Of a DNA stretch of 64,000 nt, positions 42,635-51,792 are shown piece by piece. Source of the stretch: Microbaculum marinum. Lineage in GTDB: Bacteria > Pseudomonadota > Alphaproteobacteria > Rhizobiales > Tepidamorphaceae. Every line of letters starts with the position of its first letter. The first letter of the stretch is position 1. Below the pieces are notes generated by a model. It did no database searches and had not been told where the DNA came from. It worked only from the letters and a program-made list of their open reading frames with translations. The translations under genes and the position numbers were made by a program. The stretch is from the NCBI RefSeq assembly GCF_042646165.1, contig NZ_JBHRTC010000029.1; one strand, written 5' to 3'.

Positions 42635-43807
42635 TCAGCTCGTCTCCTGAAACAGCTCACGGCCGATCAGCCAGCGGCGGATCTCGCTGGTGCCGGCGCC
42701 GATCTCGTAGAGCTTGGCGTCGCGCAGCAGCCTGCCCGTCGAATACTCGTTGATGTAGCCGTTGCCGCCGAGGCACTGGATCGCCTCCAGCGCCATCCAC
42801 GTCGCGGTCTCCGCCGCATAGAGGATCGCACCGGCGGCGTCCTTGCGGGTGGTCTCGCCGCGGTCGCAGGCCTTCGCCACCATGTACACGTAGGCCCTCG
42901 AGGCGTTCATCCGCGTGTACATGTCGGCGAGCTTGCCCTGCATGAGCTGGAATTCGCCGATCGGCTGGCCGAACTGCTTGCGCTCGTGCATGTAGGGCAG
43001 CACCACATCCATGCAGGACTGCATGATGCCGATCGGTCCCGCCGCCAGCACGATGCGCTCGTAGTCGAGGCCCGACATCAGGATGTTGACGCCGCGGCCG
43101 ACCTCGCCCAGCACGTTCTCCTCCGGCACCTCGCAATTGTCGAACACCAGTTCGCCGGTGTCCGACCCGCGCATACCCAGCTTGTCGAGCTTCTGCGCGG
43201 TGGAGAATCCCTTGAAGCCCTTTTCCACCAGGAACGCCGTGATGCCCCGCGGTCCGGCGTCGGGGTCGGTGCGGGCATAGATCACCAGCGTGTCTGCCGC
43301 CGGCCCGTTGGTGATCCACATCTTCGAGCCGTTGAGGATCCAGCGGTCGCCCTTCTTCTCGGCGCGGGTGCGCATGGAGACCACGTCGGATCCGGCTCCC
43401 GGCTCCGACATCGCCAGCGCGCCGAGATGCTCGCCGGAAATCAGCTTCGGCAGGTAGCGCCGCTTCTGCTCGTCCGATCCGTTGCGCCGGATCTGGTTCA
43501 CGCACAGGTTGGAGTGCGCGCCGTAGCTCAGTCCGACCGACGCCGAGCCGCGGCTGATCTCCTCCATGGCGATGCAGTGCTCGAGATATCCCATGCCCGA
43601 GCCGCCGTACTCCTCCTCCACCGTCACCCCGAGCAGACCGAGGCTGCCGAGCTTCGGCCAGAGACCGCGCGGGAACTCGTTGGTCCGGTCGATCTCGGCG
43701 GCGATCGGCGCGATCTCGTCGTCGGAGAACGAGCGCACCATGTCGCGCAGGATGTCGGCATGCTCGCCGAGGTCGAAATTCAGCGTCGGGTAGTCGTTCG
43801 GGCGCAT
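42635..43807 (-). CDS. ivd: isovaleryl-CoA dehydrogenase
   Basis: FAD-dependent step of leucine catabolism: isovaleryl-CoA to 3-methylcrotonyl-CoA. It has 390 aa from the ATG at 43807 (MRPNDYPTLNFDLGEHADI). The catalytic glutamate lies in SGLDYERIVLAAG, the position special to isovaleryl-CoA dehydrogenases, rather than near the C-terminus as in other acyl-CoA dehydrogenases. The FAD motifs ALAMSEPGAGSDVVSM and QCLGGNGYINEY are intact. It is the last gene of the operon led by liuR. Its product would feed the carboxylase whose beta subunit is at 29-30.7 kb. Confidence 0.94.
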   Translation of the reverse strand: MRPNDYPTLNFDLGEHADILRDMVRSFSDDEIAPIAAEIDRTNEFPRGLWPKLGSLGLLGVTVEEEYGGSGMGYLEHCIAMEEISRGSASVGLSYGAHSNLCVNQIRRNGSDEQKRRYLPKLISGEHLGALAMSEPGAGSDVVSMRTRAEKKGDRWILNGSKMWITNGPAADTLVIYARTDPDAGPRGITAFLVEKGFKGFSTAQKLDKLGMRGSDTGELVFDNCEVPEENVLGEVGRGVNILMSGLDYERIVLAAGPIGIMQSCMDVVLPYMHERKQFGQPIGEFQLMQGKLADMYTRMNASRAYVYMVAKACDRGETTRKDAAGAILYAAETATWMALEAIQCLGGNGYINEYSTGRLLRDAKLYEIGAGTSEIRRWLIGRELFQETS

Positions 43808-43850
43808 CTCATTGCCTCTCGTCTGGTCGTAACGGCCGTGGCACACCGGC

Positions 43851-43883
43851 GGCACTCTCCCGGCACTCTCCTGGCACTCTCCT
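43851..43883. repeat. three 11-bp direct repeats
   Basis: Three copies of GGCACTCTCC plus one C or T lie head to tail between the AidB-like gene and ivd, with decayed copies beyond them. They may be a simple slippage product in the ivd leader. Confidence 0.85.
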
Positions 43884-43913
43884 GGCAGGGTCTTGGCACA
43901 GTCCTGACACACC

Positions 43914-45569
43914 CTAGTCGGGCATCGGGCGGGCCCGCTCGACGATCGCCGCTTCGTCGAGGCCGTCCGGCAGCAGACCGAACGCCAAACCGATTCCGTC
44001 TTCCAGACGCGTCGCGCAGAACCCGTCCGCCACGTAGCCGGGCGCGAACCGCACTAACAGCGACGCCTGCAGGCCAAGCGCCAATTCCATCGCGATCTGC
44101 CGCGCATGCGATTCGGAAAACCGTTTGTCCACAATCCGTTGCTTGAGTTTCTCAAGGTGTCGATCGAAGCGCCGGTCGGCCCCGGCGGCGAGTTCCATCT
44201 CGTCCATCACCGCTGTCAGCGCAGTCGGATCCCTGGCGATGGCGCGCAGCACGTCGAGGGCCATGACGTTGCCCGATCCCTCCCAGATCCCGTTGAGCGG
44301 CGCCTCGCGGTAGAGCCGGGCCATTTCGCCCGTCTCCACGTAGCCGTTGCCCCCGTGCAGTTCCAGCGCCTCGGCGACCAGCGCGGGGCAGCGCTTGCAG
44401 TGCCAGAACTTAGCGACGGCTACGGAAATGCGCGCAAATGCCTGTTCCGCCTCGTTTTTTCCGCCTTGGTCGAAGGCGCGCGCAACCCGCATCGCCAGCG
44501 CCGTGGAGGCTTCGCTCTCCAGCGCGACGTCGGCCAGCACCCGCCGCATCGCCGGCTGGTCGACCAGTTTCTTCTGGAAGGCGCTGCGATGGCTTGCATG
44601 ATGAATGGCCCGCGCCACCGCGTTGCGCATGATCCCGGCCGCCGAGATGCCCGTGTCCAGGCGGGTGTGGTGGACCATCTCGATGATGGTGCGCACGCCG
44701 CGCCCCTCCTCGCCGACCATCCGGGCCCAGGTATCCCGGTACTCGATTTCGGAGGACGCGTTGGATTTGTTACCCAATTTGTCCTTCAGCCGCTGGATCA
44801 GGAAGACGTTGCGCTCGCCGTCCGGCGTCCATCGCGGCACGAAGAAGCAGGTCAGGCCCGCATCGGTGTTGGCAAGTGTCAGGAAGCCGTCGCACATCGG
44901 CGCCGAGCAGAACCACTTGTGCCCCGTCAGCAGGTATTCCCCGCCCGGTCCCCCACCGTTCAGCGGCACCGCACGCGTGGTGTTCGCCCGCACGTCCGAA
45001 CCGCCCTGCTTCTCGGTCATCGCCATGCCGATCTGCGCGCCGGTCTTCCCCGGTGCCGGCATGAACCGGGGATCGTAGTGATCCGAAACGATCCGCGGCT
45101 CCCACTCGGCGGCGATCTCCGGCTGCTGTCGCAACGTCGGAACGGCCGCGAAAGTCATCGTCACCGGGCACAGCACGCCGATTTCGGCGAAGTTGTAGAG
45201 GAAATGCAGACCGGCGCGCACGACATAGACGCCCGACCGCGGGTCGGCAAAGGGCAGCGCGTGGATCTCCTCCGCGATCGCCTTGCCCAGGAGTTCGTGA
45301 TAAGCGGGATGGAACTCGACCTCGTCGATGCGGTTGCCGTACCGGTCGAAGGTCTTCAGGACGGGCAGCCAGGTGTTTGCCAGCCGCGCCAGCTCCTGGG
45401 TGCGGCTGCTGGCGACCCACTCGCCGAGAGCGGAAAGCCGCTCGCGGCCCCAGCCGCCGCCTTCGCGATCCACCGCCTCTTTCAGCGCCGGATCACCAAG
45501 GAACGCATTGAATCCTTCGAGCGGCGGAACCTGGTTGAAGACCTCGTGGGTCGCGCCCGGATCCTGCAT
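43914..45569 (-). CDS. AidB-like acyl-CoA dehydrogenase
   Basis: 551 aa, the long AidB type with an extra C-terminal helical domain. Motifs: ACAD FAD-binding MAMTEKQGGSDVRANTT, GHKWFCSAPMCDGFLTL, and the C-terminal ELHGGNGYVETGEMARLYREAPLNGIWEGSGNVMALDVL region read in parts. E. coli AidB has weak isovaleryl-CoA dehydrogenase activity and binds DNA; which role applies here is unknown. Its place between the thioesterase and ivd suggests acyl-CoA work. Confidence 0.92.
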   Translation of the reverse strand: MQDPGATHEVFNQVPPLEGFNAFLGDPALKEAVDREGGGWGRERLSALGEWVASSRTQELARLANTWLPVLKTFDRYGNRIDEVEFHPAYHELLGKAIAEEIHALPFADPRSGVYVVRAGLHFLYNFAEIGVLCPVTMTFAAVPTLRQQPEIAAEWEPRIVSDHYDPRFMPAPGKTGAQIGMAMTEKQGGSDVRANTTRAVPLNGGGPGGEYLLTGHKWFCSAPMCDGFLTLANTDAGLTCFFVPRWTPDGERNVFLIQRLKDKLGNKSNASSEIEYRDTWARMVGEEGRGVRTIIEMVHHTRLDTGISAAGIMRNAVARAIHHASHRSAFQKKLVDQPAMRRVLADVALESEASTALAMRVARAFDQGGKNEAEQAFARISVAVAKFWHCKRCPALVAEALELHGGNGYVETGEMARLYREAPLNGIWEGSGNVMALDVLRAIARDPTALTAVMDEMELAAGADRRFDRHLEKLKQRIVDKRFSESHARQIAMELALGLQASLLVRFAPGYVADGFCATRLEDGIGLAFGLLPDGLDEAAIVERARPMPD

Positions 45570-45645
45570 GACGTCCTCCCGAAGCTGTCGCCGCCCTTGC
45601 CGGCGTTCGCCGCATCCTAACGCAACCGCCCCTGCCGGTCGCTCG

Positions 45646-46092
45646 TCAATCCTCGAGACCTTCCAGGCAGATCATCGACAACAGGGCCGTGGCGACATGG
45701 GTCCGGCAATCGCCCTCGATTCCAAATACATCCGACCTGCAGACCGTGAGGGTGCGCCCCGGCTTCACGACACGGCCCTCCGCCACCAGTCTCTGCCCGC
45801 GCGCCGGATTGAGCAGGTTGACCTTGAACTCGGTGGTCAGGACGCCGGTCCCCCTTGGAAAGAGCGACAGCGCGGCGTATCCCGACGCGGAGTCGGCGAT
45901 CGTCGTAGTCGCTCCGGCGTGGAAGAAGCCGTGCTGTTGTGTTAGATCAGGCCGGTAAGGCAGCACCAGATCGACTTCCCCGGGTGCCAGATGCGCGATC
46001 TCGGCTCCAAGCCCCGCCATGAAGGCCTGACGGCTAAAGCTGGCGCGCACGCGCCCCTCCCACTCCGGGTCCCGCGGCTCGAAGCTCGTCAC
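45646..46092 (-). CDS. PaaI-family thioesterase
   Basis: 148 aa hotdog-fold enzyme. LTQQHGFFHAGATTTIADSASGYAA carries the HGG-like motif and the conserved acidic residue of the family, and the strand TTEFKVNLLNPARGQRLVAEGRV is typical. It probably hydrolyses a short or branched acyl-CoA, which may relieve CoA trapping during leucine breakdown. Its ATG overlaps the liuR stop as ATGA, so translation is coupled. Confidence 0.9.
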   Translation of the reverse strand: MTSFEPRDPEWEGRVRASFSRQAFMAGLGAEIAHLAPGEVDLVLPYRPDLTQQHGFFHAGATTTIADSASGYAALSLFPRGTGVLTTEFKVNLLNPARGQRLVAEGRVVKPGRTLTVCRSDVFGIEGDCRTHVATALLSMICLEGLED

Positions 46093-46478
46093 TGCCGCCC
46101 CTTCGGGATCTTCGCGAGACGATCGCGACAGCCTGCCTCGACTGCGTCCAGTTCGGCGAGCGTTTGGTCGATGTCGTGCCGCCGGGCCTGGAGTTCGGTC
46201 CGCTTCCGGGCGATCTTGTCCACCAGCAGCGTAAGTTGTCCGTGCTCGCCGGGAGGTGCATCGTACATGTCGACGATTTCCCGAATCTCCGCCAACGAGA
46301 ACCCCAGCCGCTTGCCGCGCAGGATCAGATTCAACCGGGTTCTGTCGGCCGGCCGGTAGAGACGCGTTCGTCCGCGGCGGAGCGGATCGATCAGACCCTG
46401 CTGCTCGTAGAAGCGCAGAGTCCGCGTTGTAACCTCGAATTCGCGGGTCAGGTCGGTAATCGTGTACAGCGCGCGCAT
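46089..46478 (-). CDS. liuR: MerR-family regulator LiuR
   Basis: 129 aa. The N-terminal winged helix-turn-helix of MerR type is ITDLTREFEVTTRTLRFYEQ followed by QGLIDPLRRGRTRLY; the rest is a dimerising coiled coil (about 75-120). No metal-binding cysteines follow the coil except one near the end, so it is not a metal sensor. The gene context (thioesterase, dehydrogenases, ivd) matches the liu regulons of proteobacteria, where LiuR controls branched-chain amino acid catabolism. It heads its own operon, so autoregulation is expected. Confidence 0.88.
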   Translation of the reverse strand: MRALYTITDLTREFEVTTRTLRFYEQQGLIDPLRRGRTRLYRPADRTRLNLILRGKRLGFSLAEIREIVDMYDAPPGEHGQLTLLVDKIARKRTELQARRHDIDQTLAELDAVEAGCRDRLAKIPKGRQ

Positions 46479-46506
46479 TGCCAGATCCTGTGCGCCGACA
46501 CGATCT

Positions 46507-46528
46507 TTGACTTTGACGTAAAAGTCAA
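46507..46528. promoter_or_regulatory. candidate LiuR operator
   Basis: Perfect 8-bp arms TTGACTTT and AAAGTCAA flank the centre GACGTA, a 22-bp dyad 29-50 bases before the liuR ATG. On the minus strand the left arm also gives a TTGACT -35-like hexamer, and MerR-type operators usually lie between -35 and -10. The ACGT core recalls described LiuR motifs. Confidence 0.6.
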
Positions 46529-46613
46529 TATTCTGGAAAAATCAATTATTTCCTGATAGTTACAGTATCTACGGCAGAGGGCTATTCAGCCTGCAGGGAG
46601 CTCCGGGACGCGG

Positions 46614-47378
46614 TCAGTAGCGTCCCTTCAGGAATTGCCGCCAGTCGGTTTCCGTCCCCACGAAGGCATTGCGGTCGACGTTGCCGTCGATGCCCGGCAC
46701 CGAGCCTTCGGCAGTGTATTGCCAGAACGTCCAGCGGCGATTGCCGTATCTGAGGCTGGGATGTCCGGCGACGCTGCGGACCCACATGTGGTGGCCGTTG
46801 AACGCCCCCACGAGGACGTCCTCGTGAAAGTCGACCGAGGTATAGATGACCGGCCGCTTGCCATAATACTCTTCAAGCCCATCCGCGAAGTATTTGATAT
46901 CTCTCAGAAGTTCCGAGGCAGGCGGGCGGCGGCGACAGGTCTTGGACTCGTTGTTCCATTCCATGTCGATCACCGGCGGCAGTGCGTCGGGATCGTTCGG
47001 GACGTTGGCGATGAACCAGGCGAGCTGCTCTTCCACCGGTCGGCAGAAATACCAGAAGTGGTAGGCACCGCGCGGGACGCCGGCAACCTTTGCGGCGTAC
47101 CAGTTGGTGTAGAACATCGGGTCCAGGTAATCGCCGCCTTCGGTCGCCTTGATCCAGGCGAACTGGACTCCACCGCGAGAGGCCTTCTCCCAGTCGACCT
47201 CGCCCTGATAGCGCGAGATATCGATGCCGTGGACCCGGAAATCCGTCGGCTTGGGAAGCGGCGGCTCAAATCCGGCGCAGGCGCTCACCAGAGAAACGAG
47301 CGCTACCGCCGCCAGGCGCGCGATTGCGCGGACGCCGCCGCGCGGCGCTTTATGCACTGTACTGCTTGGGAAAATCAT
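46614..47378 (-). CDS. GH25 lysozyme-like lipoprotein
   Basis: 254 aa. A basic start and hydrophobic stretch end in the lipobox VSAC (Cys about 34), so the protein is probably a lipoprotein. The glycoside hydrolase 25 domain (about 48-245) carries HGIDISRYQGEVDW with the first catalytic Asp, AWIKATEGGDYLDP, the DxE motif PVIDMEWN, and WTFWQYTAEGSVPGIDGNVD. This suggests a peptidoglycan muramidase in the periplasm or outer membrane. The call rests on intact active-site residues. Confidence 0.9.
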   Translation of the reverse strand: MIFPSSTVHKAPRGGVRAIARLAAVALVSLVSACAGFEPPLPKPTDFRVHGIDISRYQGEVDWEKASRGGVQFAWIKATEGGDYLDPMFYTNWYAAKVAGVPRGAYHFWYFCRPVEEQLAWFIANVPNDPDALPPVIDMEWNNESKTCRRRPPASELLRDIKYFADGLEEYYGKRPVIYTSVDFHEDVLVGAFNGHHMWVRSVAGHPSLRYGNRRWTFWQYTAEGSVPGIDGNVDRNAFVGTETDWRQFLKGRY

Positions 47379-47558
47379 TGCCTGTCCGACTGTGTCGCCG
47401 TTGTCGCCAATCCCTTGGCGGCCGCCCCAAGCCGCACACCATAACCAGCCCCATTCTGGTTAAGCCAAGGTAACGCGAAACGGTAAATTTTCAGACAAGG
47501 CGCCGGCGATCGCGGCGGGAAGATGCGCCGGACAGGCTTCCGCGCCCTCTCAGCAGTG

Positions 47559-48002
47559 TCAGCGGGCGTACTGGACGAAGGGTGTCAGCGTGGCAATCCG
47601 GTCGTACAGCCGGCGGGCGGTTTCGTTGGATTCCTGCGTGGCCCAGTAGACGCGGCCAGCGCCACGCGCCTCGGCAGCCTCATAGACGGCTTCGATCAGT
47701 TTCCTGCCGAAGCCGGAGCCGCGGACATTCGGATCGACGAACAAGTCCTCAAGATAGCAATAGGGGCCCTCCGACCAGGTGGAGGGATGGAAAAGGTAGT
47801 GGCAGATTCCGACGATCCGGGTGCCGTCGCTGACGCAGATCCCGTTCATGTCGAACTGCGGGTCCATGAGGCGCGCCCAGGTTCGCTCGGAGATCTCGTT
47901 TGGCAGAGGCTCGTCGTAGAATGTCAGGTAACCCTGCCAAAGTTCGTCCCAGTCGGTGCGATCCTGCGGCGCCAGCGGTCGAACGACGGCCTCGGCGATC
48001 AC
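47559..48002 (-). CDS. GNAT-family N-acetyltransferase
   Basis: 147 aa. The acetyl-CoA site is DLFVDPNVRGSGFGRKLIEA (R/Q-x-x-G-x-G type), with VYWATQESNETARRLYDRI as the C-terminal motif. Its ATG overlaps the stop of the aminotransferase gene as ATGA, so it belongs to that operon. It might acetylate the product of the aminotransferase, but many GNATs of this type have unrelated roles. Confidence 0.9.
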   Translation of the reverse strand: MIAEAVVRPLAPQDRTDWDELWQGYLTFYDEPLPNEISERTWARLMDPQFDMNGICVSDGTRIVGICHYLFHPSTWSEGPYCYLEDLFVDPNVRGSGFGRKLIEAVYEAAEARGAGRVYWATQESNETARRLYDRIATLTPFVQYAR

Positions 48003-49168
48003 CCCGCGGCCTCGCGAAGCTGCTCGGCGACGAAGGCGATCTCGCGATCCTCGATGTCACCGTGGATCGGAAGGCTCAACACCTCCTGAACCAGGCGTTC
48101 GGTCACGGGAAGCTCGAGCCCTTCCGGCGCCCATTGCGCAAACGCGGGATGGCGATGAAGGGCGACACGATAGAACAGCCCGGTACCGACGCCGGCCCTG
48201 GCCAGCTTCTCGCGCACCCTGTCGCGGTCCGCCACCCGGATCGTATACAGGGCCCAGGCACTTTCGAAGAGATCCGGTATCCTGGGCGTCGCAAAGCTGC
48301 CGGACAACTGCTCGGTATAGGCGGCCGCCACCTGACGACGCCGCACCAGTTCCTCGCCGAACGCTTCCAGCTTCACCAGAAGGACCGCTGCCTGGATCGT
48401 GTCGAGGCGACCGGTCATGCCGATCCGCAGCGCTTCGTCGCCATCGCCCTGCCGGCCATGGGTGCGGATCATCTTCACCGCTTCGGCCAGTTCGTCGTCC
48501 TCGGTGAAGATCGCCCCGCCGTCGCCGTAGGCGCCGAGCGGCTTTGTCGGATAGAAGCTCGTCGCGGTGATCGGTGCGAGCGTGCCGACATGCTTGTTGC
48601 CGACCTGGCCGCCAAAGCTCTGTGCGGCGTCCGCCAGCACTCGCATGCCGTGGCGCGCCGCGATCCCCGAGATCGTCGCGTAGTCGGCAGGCAAGCCGTA
48701 GAGGTCGACAGGCATGACGACCTTCGGATTGAGCCGGCCCTCGGCCTCGACCGCCGCAATCGCTGTCTCCAGGGAAGACGGATCCATGTTGAACGTGTTC
48801 GCGTCGACGTCGACGAACACCGGTTCCGCGCCGAGCGGGGCGATCGAGGCCGCGCTGGCGGAAAACGTGAAGCCGGGCACGAAGACCGCGTCGCCGGGAC
48901 CGACGCCGAGCGCCATCATGGCCATGGTGAGGGCGTCGCGGCCGCTCGAGACACCGATCGCGTGCCTGGCGCCGGCGAACTGGGCGAGATTGCGTTCCAG
49001 TTCCTCGACTTCGGGTCCCAGGATGAACTGGCCGTGCTTGAGGACGTCGTCGATCCGCGCCTCGATGCGCACACCCAGGCGGTCGCGTTGGCGCGTGAGA
49101 TCGAACAGTCCTACCGAGGTGACGGGCTGTTCCGACACGACCGTTGCCAAAGACCCTGCTGTCGCCAC
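47999..49168 (-). CDS. DegT/DnrJ/EryC1-family sugar aminotransferase (GnnB-like)
   Basis: PLP enzyme of 389 aa that typically converts a nucleotide 3- or 4-keto sugar to an amino sugar. PLP lysine is in TSFYPTKPLGAYGDGGA; VLADAAQSFGG and FVPGFTFSASAASI are family motifs. It is paired with the dehydrogenase at 49193-50191, as in the GnnA/GnnB pair that makes UDP-2,3-diamino-2,3-dideoxyglucose for amide-rich lipid A in other bacteria. A surface glycan role (WbpE/WlbC-like) is the alternative. Confidence 0.88.
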   Translation of the reverse strand: MATAGSLATVVSEQPVTSVGLFDLTRQRDRLGVRIEARIDDVLKHGQFILGPEVEELERNLAQFAGARHAIGVSSGRDALTMAMMALGVGPGDAVFVPGFTFSASAASIAPLGAEPVFVDVDANTFNMDPSSLETAIAAVEAEGRLNPKVVMPVDLYGLPADYATISGIAARHGMRVLADAAQSFGGQVGNKHVGTLAPITATSFYPTKPLGAYGDGGAIFTEDDELAEAVKMIRTHGRQGDGDEALRIGMTGRLDTIQAAVLLVKLEAFGEELVRRRQVAAAYTEQLSGSFATPRIPDLFESAWALYTIRVADRDRVREKLARAGVGTGLFYRVALHRHPAFAQWAPEGLELPVTERLVQEVLSLPIHGDIEDREIAFVAEQLREAAG

Positions 49169-49192
49169 TGCTGAATTCTCCTTGTCGGACCG

Positions 49193-50191
49193 CTAACCCG
49201 CCAGGCTCGCTTCGATTCGCGCGCGGTGGCTTCGGATACTGTCGGTGATCAACATCGCGACATGTAGGGCATCGCGCCCTACCCGGCCATCGACCGTCGG
49301 CCGGCGCTTGGTCACGATGCAGTCCAGGAACTCGGCGATCTCGTTTCCCAGACTGTCTTCGCGGGCGATATCCCACGATTCCATCGAGATCGCATTGGGG
49401 CCATGCGTCGCAGCCTCTCCGGGCTCGATACCGGGATCGCGGGTGAATCGCGTTACCCGATGGTCGACGAAATCGCACACCAGATAGCTGTCGCGCTGAA
49501 ACAGCCGGAGCTGCCGTTCGGTCTTGCTGGCGATCCGGCTCGCCGTGATGTCGGCCACCGCACCGTTGGCAAAGGTGAGCCTGGCGTTGGCGATGTCCTC
49601 ACTAGCATTCAGAACCGGCGCACCGACTGCCTGGACCGTTTCGACCGGAGCGGCGACGAGGCCGAGCACGATGTCGATGTCGTGGATCATCAGGTCGAGC
49701 ACCACGTCGACATCGGTGGCCCGCTGCTTCCATGGCGAGATTCGCCGGCTTTCGATGAACAGCGGCCGCTCGACCTTCTCCTCCAGCGCCCTGAAGGCGG
49801 CGGAGAACCGTTCGATGTGGCCGACCTGGAGGACGACGCCCCGATTCTCCGCCAGGGCCACGAGCCGGTCGGCCGCGCCGACATCGTCGGTGATCGGCTT
49901 CTCGACCAGGACATGGACGCCCGCCTCGATGAACTCGCGCGCGACGTCGAAATGCATCGAAGTCGGCACTGCGACCGACACGGCATCGACCTTGCCCAGC
50001 AGTTCACGATGATCGGACACGGGTGCACCGCCGAACTCGCCGGCGACCTCCGCGGCGCGGCGCGGATCGACGTCACAGACCGCGACGAGCTGCACTCCCG
50101 GGTTCGCAGCATGATGCTTTGCGTGGAACCGGCCGAAATATCCCAAGCCGACCACGGCTGTGCGAACGGGCGAGTGCATAACGGTCGTCAT
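49193..50191 (-). CDS. Gfo/Idh/MocA-family sugar dehydrogenase (GnnA-like)
   Basis: 332 aa. The NAD-binding motif AVVGLGYFGRFHAKHHAANP lies at about 13-32, the conserved EKPITDDV carries the catalytic-type Lys near residue 98, and the C-terminal domain has DLMIHDIDIVLGL. Likely oxidises C3 of a UDP-N-acetyl sugar for the neighbouring aminotransferase, 24 bases downstream. No lpx genes are in view, so the lipid A assignment is inference from the pair alone. Confidence 0.87.
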   Translation of the reverse strand: MTTVMHSPVRTAVVGLGYFGRFHAKHHAANPGVQLVAVCDVDPRRAAEVAGEFGGAPVSDHRELLGKVDAVSVAVPTSMHFDVAREFIEAGVHVLVEKPITDDVGAADRLVALAENRGVVLQVGHIERFSAAFRALEEKVERPLFIESRRISPWKQRATDVDVVLDLMIHDIDIVLGLVAAPVETVQAVGAPVLNASEDIANARLTFANGAVADITASRIASKTERQLRLFQRDSYLVCDFVDHRVTRFTRDPGIEPGEAATHGPNAISMESWDIAREDSLGNEIAEFLDCIVTKRRPTVDGRVGRDALHVAMLITDSIRSHRARIEASLAG

Positions 50192-50203
50192 TGCACTTCC
50201 GTT

Positions 50204-51610
50204 TCACATAAGCAAGATCGTGGCGAGGCCCAGAAAAGCAAAGAATCCAACAACATCTGTAACAGTCGTGAGGAACACCGTGGAGGCGATCGCCGGGTCG
50301 ACGCCGATCTTGTCGAGGCCGACCGGAATCGCGATGCCGAAGAGGCCCGCACAAAACATGTTGACGATCATCGCCGTGGCGATGACTGCGCCGAGCTGGA
50401 TGTTCGTGAACCAGACGGATGCCACGAACCCGATGATGATCGCAAAGAGGAAGCCGTTGACGATCCCGACAAGCATTTCGCGTGTCACGAAGCGCCGGAT
50501 GTTGTAGCCGCCCAGTTCCCGGCTCGCCAGCGCGCGCACGGCGACCGTCATCGTCTGGGTGCCGGCATTGCCCCCCATCGAGGCGACGATGGGCATCAGG
50601 ATGGCCAGCGCCACCATCTGCTGCAGGGTCGCGTCGAACATGCCGATGACCAGGGACGCCAGCACGGCGGTGACAAGGTTGAGAAGCAGCCAGGTGAAGC
50701 GGCTGCGGGCGGTATAGAGGAACGTATCGGAGATTTCTTCGTCGCCGACGCCGGCAAGGCCGCGGATGTCCTCTTCCGCCTCCTCCTGGATGACGTCGAC
50801 GATGTCGTCGAACATCAATACCCCGACCAGGCGTTCGTGATCGTCGACGACGGCCGCCGAGACCAGGTTGTAGCGCTCGAACAGGTGGGCCGCCTCCTCC
50901 TGGTCGAGATCAGCGCGCACGGTATGGACCGGCGCATCCATGATTGTCTCGATCAGGACGGGCCGCTTGGTCCTGAGGAGGGTATTGAGCGCGACCTTGC
51001 CGATCGGCTTGAACGACGGGTCGACGACGATAATCTCATAGAATTCGTCGGGGAGATCGTCGGAATCACGCATGTAGTCGATCGTTCGTCCGACGTTCCA
51101 GAACGGCGGGACGGCGATCAGGTCCGTCTGCATCCGACGGCCGGCGCTGTCTTCCGGATAGTCGAGACTGCGCTTCAGCAGCGCCCGCTCGAAGTCCGGG
51201 ATCTGCGCCAGGATTTCCTGCTGCTCGTCCTCCTCGAGGTCTTCGAGGATGTAGACGGCATCGTCGGATTCCAGGTCGCGCACACCCTCGGCGACGGCGG
51301 CGGACGGCAGCGCCTCGAGGATCTGCTCGCGGATAGTGTCCTCGACTTCCGTGAGGACGGCGTAGTCGAAGTCTTCGCCGAGCAGCTGGATGAACTTCGG
51401 CCGCTCGTCGGGCTCCAACTGCTCCACGAGGTCGGCGATATCCGCCTCGTGCCGCTCCAGGCACAGCGCGCGCAGTTCGCCGGCATCATCGCGGGCGACC
51501 GCACCGCTGACGGCGGCAAGGAACGGTGCCGCGATGGCACCATTCTCGTCGCGCACGGCGATCGCGCCAGCGGATTCGGACGGCGCTGCCTGTTCCACGT
51601 GCTCCTGCAC
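50204..51610 (-). CDS. mgtE: magnesium transporter MgtE
   Basis: 468 aa from a GTG with GAGGGG upstream. It has the cytosolic N domain (about 35-145), two CBS domains (about 150-275) that sense Mg2+, and a C-terminal pore domain of five helices with the signature PIVASMGGNAGTQTMTVAVRA (read in parts) and the second conserved segment VGLDKIGVDPAIAS. Mg2+ channel/transporter of the inner membrane. I saw no M-box type riboswitch in the 182 bases upstream. It is followed 12 bases later by the sugar dehydrogenase. Confidence 0.95.
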   Translation of the reverse strand: MQEHVEQAAPSESAGAIAVRDENGAIAAPFLAAVSGAVARDDAGELRALCLERHEADIADLVEQLEPDERPKFIQLLGEDFDYAVLTEVEDTIREQILEALPSAAVAEGVRDLESDDAVYILEDLEEDEQQEILAQIPDFERALLKRSLDYPEDSAGRRMQTDLIAVPPFWNVGRTIDYMRDSDDLPDEFYEIIVVDPSFKPIGKVALNTLLRTKRPVLIETIMDAPVHTVRADLDQEEAAHLFERYNLVSAAVVDDHERLVGVLMFDDIVDVIQEEAEEDIRGLAGVGDEEISDTFLYTARSRFTWLLLNLVTAVLASLVIGMFDATLQQMVALAILMPIVASMGGNAGTQTMTVAVRALASRELGGYNIRRFVTREMLVGIVNGFLFAIIIGFVASVWFTNIQLGAVIATAMIVNMFCAGLFGIAIPVGLDKIGVDPAIASTVFLTTVTDVVGFFAFLGLATILLM

Positions 51611-51792
51611 GCCGCACCCCTCGATTGTTATCGGCTGATCGGCCGAACGGATAACGCCCGTAGCCCGTTCTAGACGGCCAGAGGTCTACATGACACCCGC
51701 CAGGCTGCAAATCCGCACGGGCGCCAACATGATCTGGTGGGCCTAAACTCTCAAACTATCCACCGGAAAGCAGAAACATGCTCCCGCTCCGG

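Noticed and set aside
43868..43886. Sigma-54-like TGGCAC-N5-TGGCA
   Set aside because: It comes from the 11-bp repeats, points along the plus strand away from any gene, and no promoter function is expected there.
51611..51792. A magnesium riboswitch upstream of mgtE
   Set aside because: I looked for an M-box style structured leader and terminator or ribosome-site switch and saw none.
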